64,000 nucleotides of DNA from Rhizophlyctis rosea (Eukaryota; Chytridiomycota; Chytridiomycetes; Rhizophlyctidales; Rhizophlyctidaceae). Shown here one piece after another: positions 34,145-48,535 of this stretch (its first letter is position 1; each line of letters starts with the position of its first letter). The notes beneath the pieces were generated by a model, which worked only from the letters and a program-made list of their open reading frames with translations, was not told the DNA's origin and made no database searches. The DNA is taken from NCBI GenBank assembly GCA_027596075.1, contig JADGJC010000057.1:108979-172978 (forward strand), in the 5' to 3' direction. A program made the position numbers and the translations under genes.

Positions 34145-35236
34145 ATGCTGCGGAGTAGTGCTTTGTTGGTGTCCAGGGCGCTGAGGGGTCCGGTCATGGG
34201 CAAGGTGGTCCCAGTGCGAGGTATCAAGTGTGACGATCGCACTACCACTCCATACGTAACTAACCTCCTGACCACCAGTTCCCTGCACAGCAAAGGCTTT
34301 TCATAGCACACCACTTGCTGGTGAGTACGGCTTGCGCCTGGTCCCGTATGAGGACAAAATTCCGCATGTCTGTGCACTCTCAATAATCTGACTCCGCACC
34401 AACCATATCAAACCACAGCTCAAGCGAGCGAAATAACCCAACCATCTTCCAATGCGGCCAAAATCCCCTTCGCTGAGGTCCACGAGTACGGCAAATGGAT
34501 CATGTCTTGTCTGCCAAAGTACATTCAACAGTTCACCGTTTACAAAGACGAGCTCACCCTCTTCGTCGCCCCAACCGGTCTCATCCCGACAATGCTCTTC
34601 CTCCGTGACCACCAAGCCACTCAGTTCAAACAAGTGGTAGATGTTGCCGGTGTCGATTATCCCACACGTGCAAACCGCTTCGAAGTTGTTTACAACATGC
34701 TATCGATCCGCTACAACACTCGTATCAGAGTTAAGACATACGCGAACGACGCGAGTCCAGTACCGAGTGTTACGCCACTCTTCCCCGGTGCGAACTGGTT
34801 CGAGCGTGAGGCGTACGACATGTATGGTATCTATTTCTCGAATCACCCGGATTTGAGGAGGATTTTGACGGATTATGGGTTTGAGGGACATCCGTTGAGG
34901 AAGGACTTCCCGCTGACCGGTATGCCTCTAATATGGATCAGATCGCCATGGGTTTCAATAACTCGTCTAACGTAAAATTCCCGTAGGCTATGTGGAGGTT
35001 CGGTATGATGAAGAGAAGAAGCGTGTGATTGCGGAACCATTGGAACTGACCCAGCACCTTCGTGCTTTTGAATATCAATCTCCTTGGTATGTAACCTGTG
35101 GTACGCTTCCTTGTGGCAACCACGACTCACGTTCTACATCTGAAGGGAACAAAATGGAGAAGGCACCCCTATCCCCAAATTGATCAGCAACCAAGAGGCA
35201 AAGAAAGAGGCTTCCAAAGAGGCGCCGAAGGCTTAA
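34145..35236 (+). CDS. NDUFS3: NADH:ubiquinone oxidoreductase 30-kDa subunit
   Basis: Five exons (34145-34220, 34279-34320, 34419-34919, 34987-35086, 35146-35236) give 269 residues. The first ~40 residues are a mitochondrial presequence ([16 protein letters not shown]). The mature part matches complex I subunit Nuo[53 protein letters not shown], then [20 protein letters not shown]. It sits in the peripheral arm of complex I in the mitochondrial matrix. A Lys/Glu/Ala-rich tail ends the protein. Confidence 0.96.
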
Positions 35237-35435
35237 ACGGGGCGTATATATTTCATCAGATGGAATACAATGTTGATAAACCCACGACGAAGAAATTGGG
35301 ACGGTGCAAGTGAATGGTGTTTGGACCCGGAAATGTCATTTCGTGCCATTCGGCGATATCCTACCTCAATCATCACGCCACACAGAGTATTTATCATGGC
35401 CAGCTAGTCCTGTGGAGATGTCATATATTCAATAA

Positions 35436-36496
35436 TCAAGTCTTCGGAGCCGAAATGATACCTAGCTCTTTCCGGACAACCTCCATCGGTTGCTCCATCC
35501 ACTCCTCCCAATATACGTTCATCAAAAACTTCGCCTTTCCTCCACATTGCACGGCCCAGGGTACGTATCTATCGAATAGCAACCTCCGCTCCTCCTTGGT
35601 TAACCGCAATGGACCCACCAAGGAGGACAGAAGTGTCATCGGCAGTCCCGTTTGCACCAGTTCAAAGTATTTTATGGCAAGCTCCTCTGGGACGGAGACG
35701 CCTAATCCGGCCAGAGTGTGGTAAAAGTCATGAGATTGGCGGTAACGCGTCAAAATGAAGGCCAATTCAGGGTCGGCTATGTAGCGAATCTACAAGAGTG
35801 GTGACTCCACATGAGTTGATGGCTATGAATCAAGTGATAGAGTTTGCTCAACAGATCTCACCGGTTCTCTGGTATCAGGACTAACACCCTGCACGTCCAG
35901 AAACCTCACATACTCTCTTCCGAAGGTTCCATCATTCAACGTTCTCAGGCGATCCAGGTTGAGTGTTTGTGAGGATATCATTGGTCGTGTCCGAAGGATT
36001 CGGCGACCAGTGGGATCTTTGAGCATACGAGAGCGGATGCGGGGAAGGGTATAGTGTGATGTTGTTTCAGCAAGAGTGGCTACCGCATCTGTATGGGAGA
36101 AGACTATGTAAACGGGAGTACTAACAACGACGTATTCTTGGACGATACCTTGTCTTGTCGGATCTGCGATTGCAGTGAACGCGGCTGTGACAGCTAGGGT
36201 TGTTCGCTCAAGTAAAGTAGGGTCGTGGGCGTTGGGTGTGTATGCGTTGTTATGATCTATATTTTTCGGTCGTTAGAGAGCGTCCAGAAAGACCCTGGTA
36301 ATTCTCAAATACCCGAGGAATTAGTGTGTAGCCGGCAAGGTATCTTCATTGAGATGGGGCTGCGCAGTAGGCATTTGGAAACGCGCAAGGCCGTCATCTT
36401 GTTCCTGGGTGTACTTTTGAACTTTTGAACTTTTGAACTTGCGGTTGTGGGAGAATGGAAGTTGCTCGCAGAAGAAAGGAATGAGGAGCGCGTCAT
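35436..36496 (-). CDS. COQ4: Ubiquinone biosynthesis protein Coq4
   Basis: Four exons (36496-36313, 36256-36149, 36088-35862, 35789-35436) give 290 residues from the first ATG, or 257 from the second in-frame ATG at 36397. Family marks are FTAIADPTRQDAVATLAE, RMLKDPTGRRILRTRP, IRYIADPELAFIL and the zinc motif HDFYHTLAGLGVSVPEE. LVGPLRLTKEERRLL and KAKFLMNVYWEEWM follow. Coq4 organises the CoQ synthome on the matrix side of the inner membrane. Both N-termini look like presequences. Between the two ATGs lies an 8-bp tandem repeat. Only 189 bp separate its start from COX12. Confidence 0.93.
36413..36440. repeat. 8-bp tandem repeat (ACTTTTGA x 3.5)
   Basis: Three and a half exact copies inside the first COQ4 exon, between its two candidate start codons. 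An 8-bp unit shifts frame if the copy number changes, so it fits better with translation from the second ATG. Confidence 0.9.
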
Positions 36497-36685
36497 GTCA
36501 TCTCTTGGAAGACGCGGTCTGGGTCCTGGGACCGGACCGTAGGGGCCAACAATGAGTCATAGTGACACACCAAGTACGGCAAGCCATTTGCTTCCATAGC
36601 GACTTCACTTGTCAGCTTCACTTCCCACCAGCATCACGCTCACATCCCACAGCAACACCCAACACTCACCGCAACACACCTAAAC

Positions 36686-37099
36686 ATGTCCGACGCCGCC
36701 GCCCCCGAAGAACGTCCTCAAAAGCCCTTCGTGTTGAAGACCGTGGGCTTTGACGCCCGTTTCCCCAACATGAACCAGGTACCTTGGTTTCCTGATGACA
36801 TCAATTTTACAGTACACCCTTACTCAAACTGCTTCAACTTGATAGACCAAGAACTGCTGGCAAAACTACGTTGACTACTTCAAGTGCGTTAAGGCAAGGG
36901 GGGAGGACTACGAACCGTGCAAACACTTCCAATTCGCTTACACTGAACTCTGCCCACACCAATGGGTAAGTCTAGACGTTCACTGTCAATCTCGCTCCCT
37001 AGGTACCTTACCCTATATGTGTCATAGACTGAGAAGTGGGACGAGCAACGGGAGGCGGAAGTTTTCCCGGGGCTTTTCAACCGGAAGACGGAACACTAG
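36686..37099 (+). CDS. COX12: Cytochrome c oxidase subunit 6b (Cox12)
   Basis: Three exons (36686-36778, 36852-36965, 37028-37099) give 92 residues. It has the twin motif CX9C (CWQNYVDYFKC) and CX10C (CKHFQFAYTELC), then PHQWTEKWDEQREAEVFPG. The protein is imported into the intermembrane space by Mia40 and caps the complex IV dimer interface. No presequence, as usual for this family. Head-to-head with COQ4; a shared promoter would suit two respiratory genes. Confidence 0.96.
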
Positions 37100-37303
37100 A
37101 CGCGCTGGGGTGCATGTTATGCATAGTAATAATATGGAGAGAGACACAAATCTAAATCACGCATGGATGTGGATATCTGTCAGCTGCTGGATATTGGTCA
37201 CTGTGGAAGGCGAAACTTTCAATGCAAATGGCGAGGAATACATGGGTCTATTTCATATTTACAGATGGAAAGTGACATATACGTCACGTAGATTCAACCC
37301 CAC

Positions 37304-38088
37304 TCACACTAGCGAGATGTCATTGCTTTTTCTGAGCAGTTCCATCATTCCTGGTGGGAGTTGGGGTTTTCCATCTTTTACAAGATACCGGAAAGGCATT
37401 TCGACCGACTCCTTCTTCCCTAGTGGGATCTCAGGTCTATCTACATATGGGAGATCTTCCAATCTTTCGCGATTCTCCACGACACGCTGAGATACAAGCA
37501 CTGCTGTGTCAGTAGTCATTTGTATTGGTCCTAGGTGTCGCCCAGCGAATCCCTGCACGCGTAGTTCCTGAAGATGACTTTCTTAGATTATGAAAGATGT
37601 CCAGTCTCAGGATAATTACATTTCATACCTTTGTGCGATCCCGCGGCGGATCATCGCCCTGAAAAAACGCCAAATTTAGCCACAGCATCATCGCGTGGAA
37701 GGATACGAAAACCAGCTTACCAGGATGCCTCCAAACAGCAAATACTCAAACTTATCTCCGTCCTCTGGAGTGAGGGCTTCTGTGGCCTGAGGGTCTAACA
37801 AGATAACTTTTGATTTTTCCACGCCCTCGATGCTTAAAACAGGTTTTTCGGTGACGATGATGCCACTTGGAGGCTTTATGCGTTCAGGAAGGTTTGCAGC
37901 GAGTGTTGGGGGTACGTGGGATAATATGAGCCGGCCAGGTCCAACATGGTTGCGTATGTTTGCGTATTCGAGCTGCAGGGTATTTGTGAGACGTGCGACA
38001 ACTTTAGTTCGAAGCACAAGCGAAGTCAGACCTCGGACCATTCATCCAGCTCAGGCTCCATATGTTCGACAATATATGTCAGTGGCAT
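37304..38088 (-). CDS. SFM1: SPOUT-type protein arginine methyltransferase Sfm1
   Basis: Four exons (38088-38032, 37972-37721, 37658-37629, 37567-37304) give 200 residues; yeast Sfm1 has 213. Conserved: YIVEHMEPELDEWSE, LEYANIRNHVGPGRLILSHV, VILLDPQATEALTPEDGDKF then EYLLFGGILGDDPPRDRTKE, MTTDTAVLVSQRVV, and EMPFRYLVKDGKPQLPPGM. The knot-forming SAM site is around LFGGILGDDPPRDR. In yeast Sfm1 methylates Arg146 of ribosomal protein uS3 (Rps3). The first intron donor is GTCTGA. Divergent from RIC8 (230 bp). Confidence 0.92.
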
Positions 38089-38318
38089 GGTGTATAATTT
38101 CGCAGTCGCAAATGAAGTTGGAAAAGTGAGGAAGCCTTTGGAGAACCAAAAATTGGTAGGGAAGCCACTCCCTACCTACAAGCCACACTGATCGAGGCCC
38201 GATTAGGATTGATGGGCGATGGGCATACCCTGCTGGGGCCTTGACGCGTTTCTTCGAAGTTCGTCGGCATTGTAGGATGCTGCCTCCTTCCCCTATTATT
38301 ACCTGCACTGATACCATA

Positions 38319-40692
38319 ATGCCTTTTGAAAGTTTTACACAGACATCACCTCCGCGTCCTCCAAACGTTGTGAAACAATCCCTTTCTAGCTTCCTTGCCC
38401 AGTACGGTGCCGCTACTAAATTTGTCGGGCAAGGCGTGCCGCTTCCGGAGAAAACTGCTTTTGTGAATTCCCTCCTCTTGTCTCTGGACCCCGCTGAAGA
38501 CGCTGAGTGGCGGGGGTGGGACTCGGAAGGTGTGTTCAATAAGCTTGCGTCTTTGTTTTCAAGACTAAGTTCAACTCGCCAGCGATTCGACTGGGACTGG
38601 AAGCGTTGCGCGTATTGAGTCGCGAGCGTGAAGGCTGCGAACAGGTTTACGCTCCCAGTGTAAGTTTTACAACGGGAAGCAGGTCAAACATCCTCCTGTT
38701 TGATGGAGTCAAAGCATTTGTTGGCACTTATGGCGGAAACGCTCATGGACGTGGAGCGTGTCGATCGCTGAAAGGATCGACTTCTTTCGCACTGAAGAAT
38801 GACCAGTGCGTTCCCCAATCTAAATAAACAATGTTGTTCCCTACAGGGAATAAGGCTTCTGATGACGCATGCATCTCTATTACCTGTATCTTCGACCTTC
38901 AAATGCAACCCACCAGCCGTAGAAGCCCTCAAAGTGTTGACAAATTGTCTGTTTCAAAATCCGGAATCACGCGTGCATTTCAAATCCAATGGTGGAGTGG
39001 AAGAGATTGCAAAGGCACTGAAGGTACGCCATAGTTTTATCTAGAGTTGCATGATTACTGCATAACAAGTTTCACACTGATCATGTGACCCACTTCGCAG
39101 GAGCAGGCAACTGTTCTTCCGCTGGATGGAGAGTTCTTGCTGTTGCGACTGCTATTCCTATTAACAGTGGATAGCACTGATAACGTCCATGCTTTGGTGA
39201 ATGAGCTGCGCATCGTGGACGCACTAGTTCAGGTACTTAGAAAGGAGGCGACACTTGTGTGATAACCAACACGATTGGATAACCGCGATCCTGCCTTTCA
39301 TAGATCCTGGAAGCAAACAGCAGTGCTCCCCCAATGGCGGGTGTATTCACACCGCAGACTGTTCTGAGCGAAATATTGAAGCTGGTCTTCAATCTCATGG
39401 TTGTATCTGTTCCGAAATCAACGGGGAAAGCTGGGGTACTTTTCAGGGGCCAGGATGCAAACGAGGAGCCAGAAAACGACGACGAAGTGATGGCACAGGC
39501 TTCTAAACCATTTGCAAGGCAAGTTGTTTGGAAGCTCATGTCTGGACATATTTCACCTTCCCCTGATTGCATTCTCTGACTTTTTTGTTACGTACCGGAC
39601 ACATAATGAATACTGAACTCTTCGACAGACTACTTTCATGGATCACATCTTACCTTCGCACAACCTCCCTCCCACACCCGCCACTGACGGCGCCGATTTC
39701 TCACGCGGTACATGCATTGATGAATTTCCCCGTCCATCAATCTACAAATGAGCTTTGGTTCCCGAAAGGAGATGTTGGAGTGGCTCGGCGGCTAGTGCAA
39801 ATCTTGGACGTGACGTTGCAGGATGTTTACAAAGGGCGGGAGGCTCTCGAGGATCAAGGAGAGGAGCCAGCAGGGTTGAACGTGGCTGGCGTACCGCTTG
39901 ATGATGCTCTACCCCCCTTATTGGTCGTTTTGACCAGTATTGTGAAAGGGAATGAGAATGCGAAGCAAGCGGTGAAGGAGAAGGTTGTGCCCGATGACAT
40001 GTAAGTCTCATTTGAACGCACAGCAATCACTTTGTCCACATGGAATAGAGGATACAGCTACTCTCAAGAAGTTTATTTGATTGGCCGGCTAGTATCTTAC
40101 GTCTTCTTACTCATCTCAACCAAATCAAGTGATCGTTCGAAACACCTTTCCGAGGGAAGCACAGTCACGGCACGATTGATTAAATTCATGACCAGTGTTT
40201 CTTTGCTGAATGTCAAAGAAACCGCATCTGAATTGTTGTTTGAATTGTTTGACAGAGATGGTAAGTCTTTGACCTTGTGTGCCCAATAGTCACGTGTTTT
40301 GCAATGGATCTGGATAACTCAACTGCTTTACTTTTCTTTGTTACTGCACCTTCGGTACTCCAGCAAGCGCCCTCACTCAATACGTGGGTTACGGCAATGC
40401 GGCAGGGTTCCTCTTCAATAGGGGTCTTCTTCCACAAGGCGTCCCCGAGGAGCATACATCTGCAGCTGGATCATCATCGTCAAACCCACCAATCAATCCT
40501 GTCACCGGTGAATATGCTCGTGACATGGCAAACGAGGAGTGGGACAAATTGACGGATGAGGAGAAAGAAAGGGAGGCGGAAAAGCTGTTTGTTCTTTTCG
40601 AGCGCCTAAACCGGACGGGAGTAATCAAAGTCCAGCTTGAAAGGGGTGATGAAGGTGGAAGCGGCGAAGGAGGCGAAATTGGGGAGGTGTGA
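38319..40692 (+). CDS. RIC8: Synembryn (RIC8), G-alpha chaperone and exchange factor
   Basis: Eight exons (38319-38529, 38583-38659, 38847-39023, 39101-39232, 39304-39518, 39629-40000, 40130-40260, 40364-40692) give 547 residues. It is an armadillo-like helical protein: EALKVLTNCLFQNPESR, AVHALMNFP, LPPLLVVLTSIVKGNENAK. A strongly conserved C-terminal core, YVGYGNAAGFLFNRGL with INPVTGEY, is diagnostic of RIC8. It folds G-alpha subunits and drives nucleotide exchange on them. The intron after exon 5 uses AG/GCAAGT, a GC-AG splice pair, because only this donor keeps the frame (FAR/LLSWI). The junction of exons 6-7 is the least certain. Confidence 0.92.
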
Positions 40693-41458
40693 CTGGATGG
40701 TCCGGAGATTACTCTCAATGGAGAGTCTAGTAAATGGGAGAGGTTATCAAATAGGTTGCCGAGAAGTATATACCCGTGCTGTGAGGCAAAATTTTCGCCT
40801 GTCAATGCAGATGACAATCCGCCCGATTTGTATTCCCCTTGTACTATCGGAATGGTCTCCCGCTTGAAGGTTGGGCTTGGGCTTATTGTTATGCAAGACC
40901 ACAGTGGTCACTAATTTTGTGAATATCTCTTTGGATAATATCCGGAATGGGAATCTGCAGCACAAGGCCCCTTCGCCTCCCCCATTACACATCTTGCGAC
41001 TTGATCGTCCACCACATCAGCTGCAGGCAAAGTTTTCATCTCGTCAAACATATCTTATTTGATGAGTGTGCAATTAAGCATTGGGGGATGCTATAGGGTG
41101 TTGCACTGAGTATTCAAATTGTTTCAGCAGTGAACGACTACCGGTAATGTGTAGGACCAGGACCCGCCGACTTCGCCATTTGAGCACAGGAGGGAACCCT
41201 TACGTGGCTGAGCCAAGACGCGTGAGTTGGTGGGGTCCTTTGCTGTGACGTTCCCCGGGTTGAATTTTGTGGCGCAGTGGTGGTGTTGGGTCAGTCGGGT
41301 GACATCATCAAGCCTTCCTGGATCCCAACCAAAACATTCCCTGTGAGTTGTTTGTGGGTTTGGGCGTGGCTGCGTCCGATGGCGGCATTTTGCCCCGCAG
41401 ACGTAGATGTTCCATCTGATCACAAGACCGGGGTCCCAAACTCTATCCGCTAATCACC
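40693..41458. other. Intergenic region
   Basis: 770 bp between tandem genes. Open frames are short and not protein-like. The right end holds the promoter of the Rtc3-like gene. Confidence 0.45.
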
Positions 41459-41467
41459 TATATAAAG
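41459..41467 (+). promoter_or_regulatory. TATA box of the Rtc3-like gene
   Basis: TATATAAAG, 123 nt upstream of the start codon, followed by a C-rich, AC-rich leader. TATA boxes are typical of stress-regulated fungal genes. Confidence 0.55.
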
Positions 41468-41589
41468 GGCTACGACCCTCCTGTCCCTGCTTCTCACCCA
41501 AAACCCCACATACATAATCAAACATCAACCTTTGGATTACACAACTTCTCAAACTGTCTACCCCCATTCATAACATCACCTCTAAAATC

Positions 41590-42119
41590 ATGGGCAAGAA
41601 GACGAGCACTGCTGGCGTTGGTCCCGTCAAGGTCGTCTGGCATGGTCCCGACTCGGCTGACCGACAAACGTCCGGAAAAAACATGGACTTCTTCGTCTTT
41701 GCAAACCCTGAAATGGTAGGTGTTTCCAATGTCTCCCATATCGCGTGATTCATCATGCGCTGATAAGAATCAACATATAACCTTTGCTGTCTCAGGTCGA
41801 CAAATGGCGCTCAGACAAATCCGTCCCGCTTATCGAAGTCGTCGACTCCTTCGACATTTTCGAGGTCGGAAATGGCGGCAATACCGGTGTCTTCTCCCAT
41901 CCTTCCAAGCAAGCCCTCGAGAACGCCTTCAACACGTCCAACGACGCTGAGGTCATCCAAAGGATTTTGACGGAAGGAAAGGTTCAGGCGGGGGCGGGAC
42001 CACACCACCAGGAGAAGGGGCAATTCGATCGTTTGTCGAGTGGATCGGGGACAAATTACACTCGCGGCGGATACCAGGGCAGGACGGGGAACCAGAACAC
42101 GGCATCGGTGCACAATTAA
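41590..42119 (+). CDS. Rtc3-like SBDS-fold protein
   Basis: Two exons (41590-41715, 41796-42119) give 149 residues. It has only the N-terminal SBDS fold: FFVFANPEMVDKWRSD, PLIEVVDSFDIFEVGNGGN, GVFSHPSKQALENAF, EVIQRILTEGKVQ. This resembles yeast Rtc3 (YHR087W), a small, abundant stress-induced protein tied to RNA metabolism. The C-terminal 35 residues are Gly/Gln/Asn-rich and disordered. The TATA box and long AC-rich leader fit strong, regulated expression. Confidence 0.85.
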
Positions 42120-42671
42120 ATGTAGTTCAGTAGGCAGGGTGTTTGCGACGACGCTTCGTGACCCCTCATTCTTCAACTGTGAAGCTGTAAATAATAAATT
42201 GCGGAGCTTGCATGTCCATCTCGATTGCATGGCACAGAAGTCGCTGGTAACCTCCTTGTCGCATGTTTGTCAAATGGTTAACAATGTTCGACTGCCATGA
42301 AAGCATGGTACTGCAAACCAACATCCTATCTTCAATTATTTCCATTACCCAAAGAGCCTTGAACCTCGCTCGCCAGTTGTTCTGATGCAAGTCATACCAA
42401 GAAGACGCATGTTGGTGATGGTAACAGCAATGATATATCGCTACAATGCTTTGGTTGCTTCTGAACCCTTGATTCGAACATGTGAACCCCTTTGAGTTGT
42501 TCGCGTCAGTGGCTTAGCAAATCGCGCCTTCGTGCCACCAAGATCTATGAATTTGGTTTCCCCACTTTCCTCTGAACTTTTGCCCCAGAAGACGAATTCT
42601 ACCAGGTTCACTTGTACGGCTGCTGGCTAAACCAGAGTTGACTACCATCTCACCGCTTGCGGTAAATAACG
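42120..42671. other. Intergenic region
   Basis: 550 bp between tandem genes. No gene seen. Confidence 0.45.
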
Positions 42672-45772
<3,101 letters not shown>

Positions 45773-46060
45773 TGAGCGCCCCATTTAGGAGCTTTTTCAG
45801 AATATTGGCTCATAAGAAGGATGTGGAAGATAGCATAAAATCGGCACTCTCAGGCATTAGTAGACTTCACTTTCATTGTATAAATTCGCACGTAGAACAT
45901 CCAATTGCTAATATAACACATATATACATTAGAACTATTTTTTCCTGCTCAAAACTATGTGCATTGCGCACTATCATAGTATACGCTAAATTTCTACACT
46001 ATCTACAGCTTCACATTCTGCTCTTATCTGCTTTGCCTTCCCGCAGCCATCACAACGGGA

Positions 46061-47374
46061 TCAAATGACAATGTGCATGCCCTGGGTCCACTGTGCGTTG
46101 TCATTTGACCCTTTCGTATAGTGGATTTTCCCCTTGCGGCCAACTTTCCGTTTGCTCAACTTAAGCTCCGTATTCTCCTTCATTACACAACCATCTTCCA
46201 TCATTTTGATAACGATTCTGGCGACATTCCTCGCATCATCCAACCCGCTGTGCTCGCGCCCTTCAAACTTCATGCCGAGACCGTGCAGCATGCCAGATAG
46301 GTTTGCCCGGTCGCGTTTGTAGTGCTCTGTATAGAGCTTTCGCAGATCGATGAACCGTTGGAGGTAGGGTGGACGATCGAGGATGGAGGTTTGACATTGT
46401 TTGCGGATGAAGTCGCGGATGTCCCATGGACCATCACAGATGAAGAGGATATTGGTGAAGGGGTATCGGGTGTGTGCTGTTAGCCAACGTTCGAAATTCC
46501 CCAGCACGACGGGGAATGAAGATGCGTTGTCGATCAAGTCCTACAGAGAAGATCAGCCTTGTTGAATGCTGATTGATGTTGCCATTGATGATCTACCTGT
46601 GTAATGCCGGTCAACTTTGTACAAAACTCGGAGAGGGTTGGGTTGATGACGGGTCTCACGTATTCGCGAAATTCTCCAAGCTGGTATTTATTTGAATATG
46701 CCACGGGAGAAGCATTTGACGATAAAAAGTACTCACGACTTCGCACGTGAACCCGTTAATCAAAACGACTGGAAACTCAATGATTTCATGTGGATAATGC
46801 CAATCTCCAGCCTCCTCGCACGTAGCTTCGATGTCAAGCACGCAATAGAAGTCGTATGGCTGTGGGCTTGATGGAAGGTCAACAGAGATACTCGGCCACA
46901 TATCCCGATTAAGCTTATAGCTCACCCAGTATGATTTTTGGGTAATATTAGAGTGTCGTCAACATCCCAGCTTGCTGCTCCATCCGTGTCCTTACGGGCC
47001 CACGGATCTGAAAAGTCATCCTGTTGCCCGCCTTCCTCTGAGCTGGCTGTGCCATTCAGTTGCGCGTGTGCCGGCTTGAGTCCTCTTTTGCGAGCCCGTC
47101 TCAGTCGCTTTTGCAGCTCTTGTCGTTTTCCTCTTGTTTCTAAGCCCAGCGCCGACAACTGAGCTCTGAGAACTTCCACAACCGGGTGAGTGCTTGGTGT
47201 GTTCTCCGGGCAGTCGCCGTCTTGTGGAAGTGGCACTTCTCCTGTTTGAGAGTCCACCTCAGAAGTCCCGTCAGACACTCCGCCCAGCGTAGGGTCAGCT
47301 GCTCCGCCCAGCGTAGGGTCAGCTACTCCGTCCGTAACGGAGGAAAGCTTTGCTGCTTCAGTGAAGGTCGTCAT
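46061..47374 (-). CDS. ERI1: ERI1-type 3'-5' exoribonuclease with SAP domain
   Basis: Four exons (47374-46926, 46866-46737, 46680-46597, 46540-46061) give 380 residues. An N-terminal SAP domain (VEVLRAQLSALGLETRGKRQ then ELQKRLRRA) precedes the DEDDh exonuclease: DIEATCEE (Asp, Glu), HEIIEFPVVLI, CTKLTGITQ, ICDGPWDIRDFI and SGLDDARNVARIV with His and Asp. Human ERI1/3'hExo and fission yeast Eri1 share this layout. They trim small RNAs, histone mRNA ends and 5.8S rRNA. The N-terminus has an in-frame 24-bp duplication (ADPTLGG twice). Head-to-head with uS4. Confidence 0.92.
47278..47325. repeat. 24-bp tandem duplication in ERI1
   Basis: Two copies, 47278-47301 and 47302-47325, differing only at the last base. 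They encode an eight-residue ADPTLGG-type repeat in the disordered N-terminus. The unit is a multiple of three, so the frame is kept. Confidence 0.9.
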
Positions 47375-47713
47375 CTTGCGATAACCCACTTAGGGGAAGA
47401 TTGGGATGGAGGTGGAAGAAGTTGGGGAAGAAACCTGGAAAGCCCGAAGAGGAGCCTCAGGGGGATTGGGCTGATCGTGTGATTGATGGAAATGATCGTG
47501 AACTGATATGGAGCATCGGCTGCGCAAGCCACATCAACCAAGCCCACAATTGAGTGGTCACAAGCCATTGATGGGGCTTTTTTGCTCGCCTGAGGCTTTG
47601 CCGATTTTGTGCCATAACACAAATTGGCGGACCCAAACTCTTTTTGCTCCTTCTCTTCCCTGGCCCGCATTGTTCTTCATTACTAGAAGACAGAGGAGGC
47701 TCCCTTAGTCACC
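47375..47713. other. Intergenic region, divergent pair ERI1 / uS4
   Basis: 339 bp between start codons. No clear TATA box; promoter of a ribosomal protein gene on the right. Confidence 0.5.
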
Positions 47714-48535
47714 ATGCCCAAGATCAACTGCTCAAAGACCTACAAGGTCCCCAAGCGTCCCTTCGAGTCCGAGCGTCTCGACCAGGAGCTCAAGCTCGCT
47801 GGTGAATACGGTCTCCGCAACAAGCGCGAAATCTGGAGGGTCGGATACTCTCTCTCCAACATCCGTCGTGCTGCCCGTGAGCTTCTCACTCTTGACGAGA
47901 AGGACCCTCGCCGTCTTTTCGAGGGTAACGCCCTTATCCGCCGTCTCATCCGTACCGGTGTCCTCGATGAGTCCAAGGCCCGTCTCGATTACGTCTTGGG
48001 TTTGAAGATTGAGGACTTCTTGGAGCGCCGTCTCCAGACCCAAGTCTTCAAGCTTGGATTGGCCAAGTCCATCCACCACGCTCGTGTCCTGATCCGTCAG
48101 CGCCACATTCGGTATGTGGGGTGAAGTTTGAAGCTCTGTGGATCATGTGGATTTCTTTGGCAAAAGCGCAATGCTGTGCGAACAAGACGGGTTAACCATT
48201 GTCCCGTTCTTTTCAATAAATAGTGTGGGCAAGCAGATCGTGAACATCCCCTCGTTCATTGTCCGCCTTGACAGGTAAGTTGCGTCTTGTTTATTTACGG
48301 CATATAGTATGGTTGTGAGTAACCTTCCATCTTCTTTGTCTCCAGCCAAAAGCACATCGACTTCGCCTTGACCTCTCCCTACGGTGGTGGCCGTGCCGGT
48401 CGTGTCAAGAGGAAGCGCGCCAAGGCTGCTGAGAAGGTAGTTACACATTCAAACTCGTCGCTGTACATTGCATCCGTTTTGACTCCGTTTGTTTTATGTT
48501 CGCAGGGTGAGGAAGGTGGTGAGGATGAGGAATAA
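47714..48535 (+). CDS. RPS9: Ribosomal protein uS4 (Rps9)
   Basis: Four exons (47714-48111, 48224-48274, 48346-48436, 48506-48535) give 189 residues, the usual eukaryotic length. Conserved: [75 protein letters not shown], and [20 protein letters not shown]. It binds 18S rRNA at the 40S mRNA entry and decoding region. Codon use is strongly biased toward C/G-ending codons, which creates long shadow frames on the other strand. I found no convincing snoRNA in its introns. Confidence 0.98.

Noticed and set aside
38051..38539. 162-codon minus-strand frame
   Set aside because: Overlaps the first RIC8 exon and the SFM1 start; composition is that of a shadow frame.
47732..48106. 124-codon minus-strand frame
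   Set aside because: Shadow of the highly biased uS4 gene.
48112..48223. snoRNA in the first uS4 intron
   Set aside because: No C/D or H/ACA boxes could be found.
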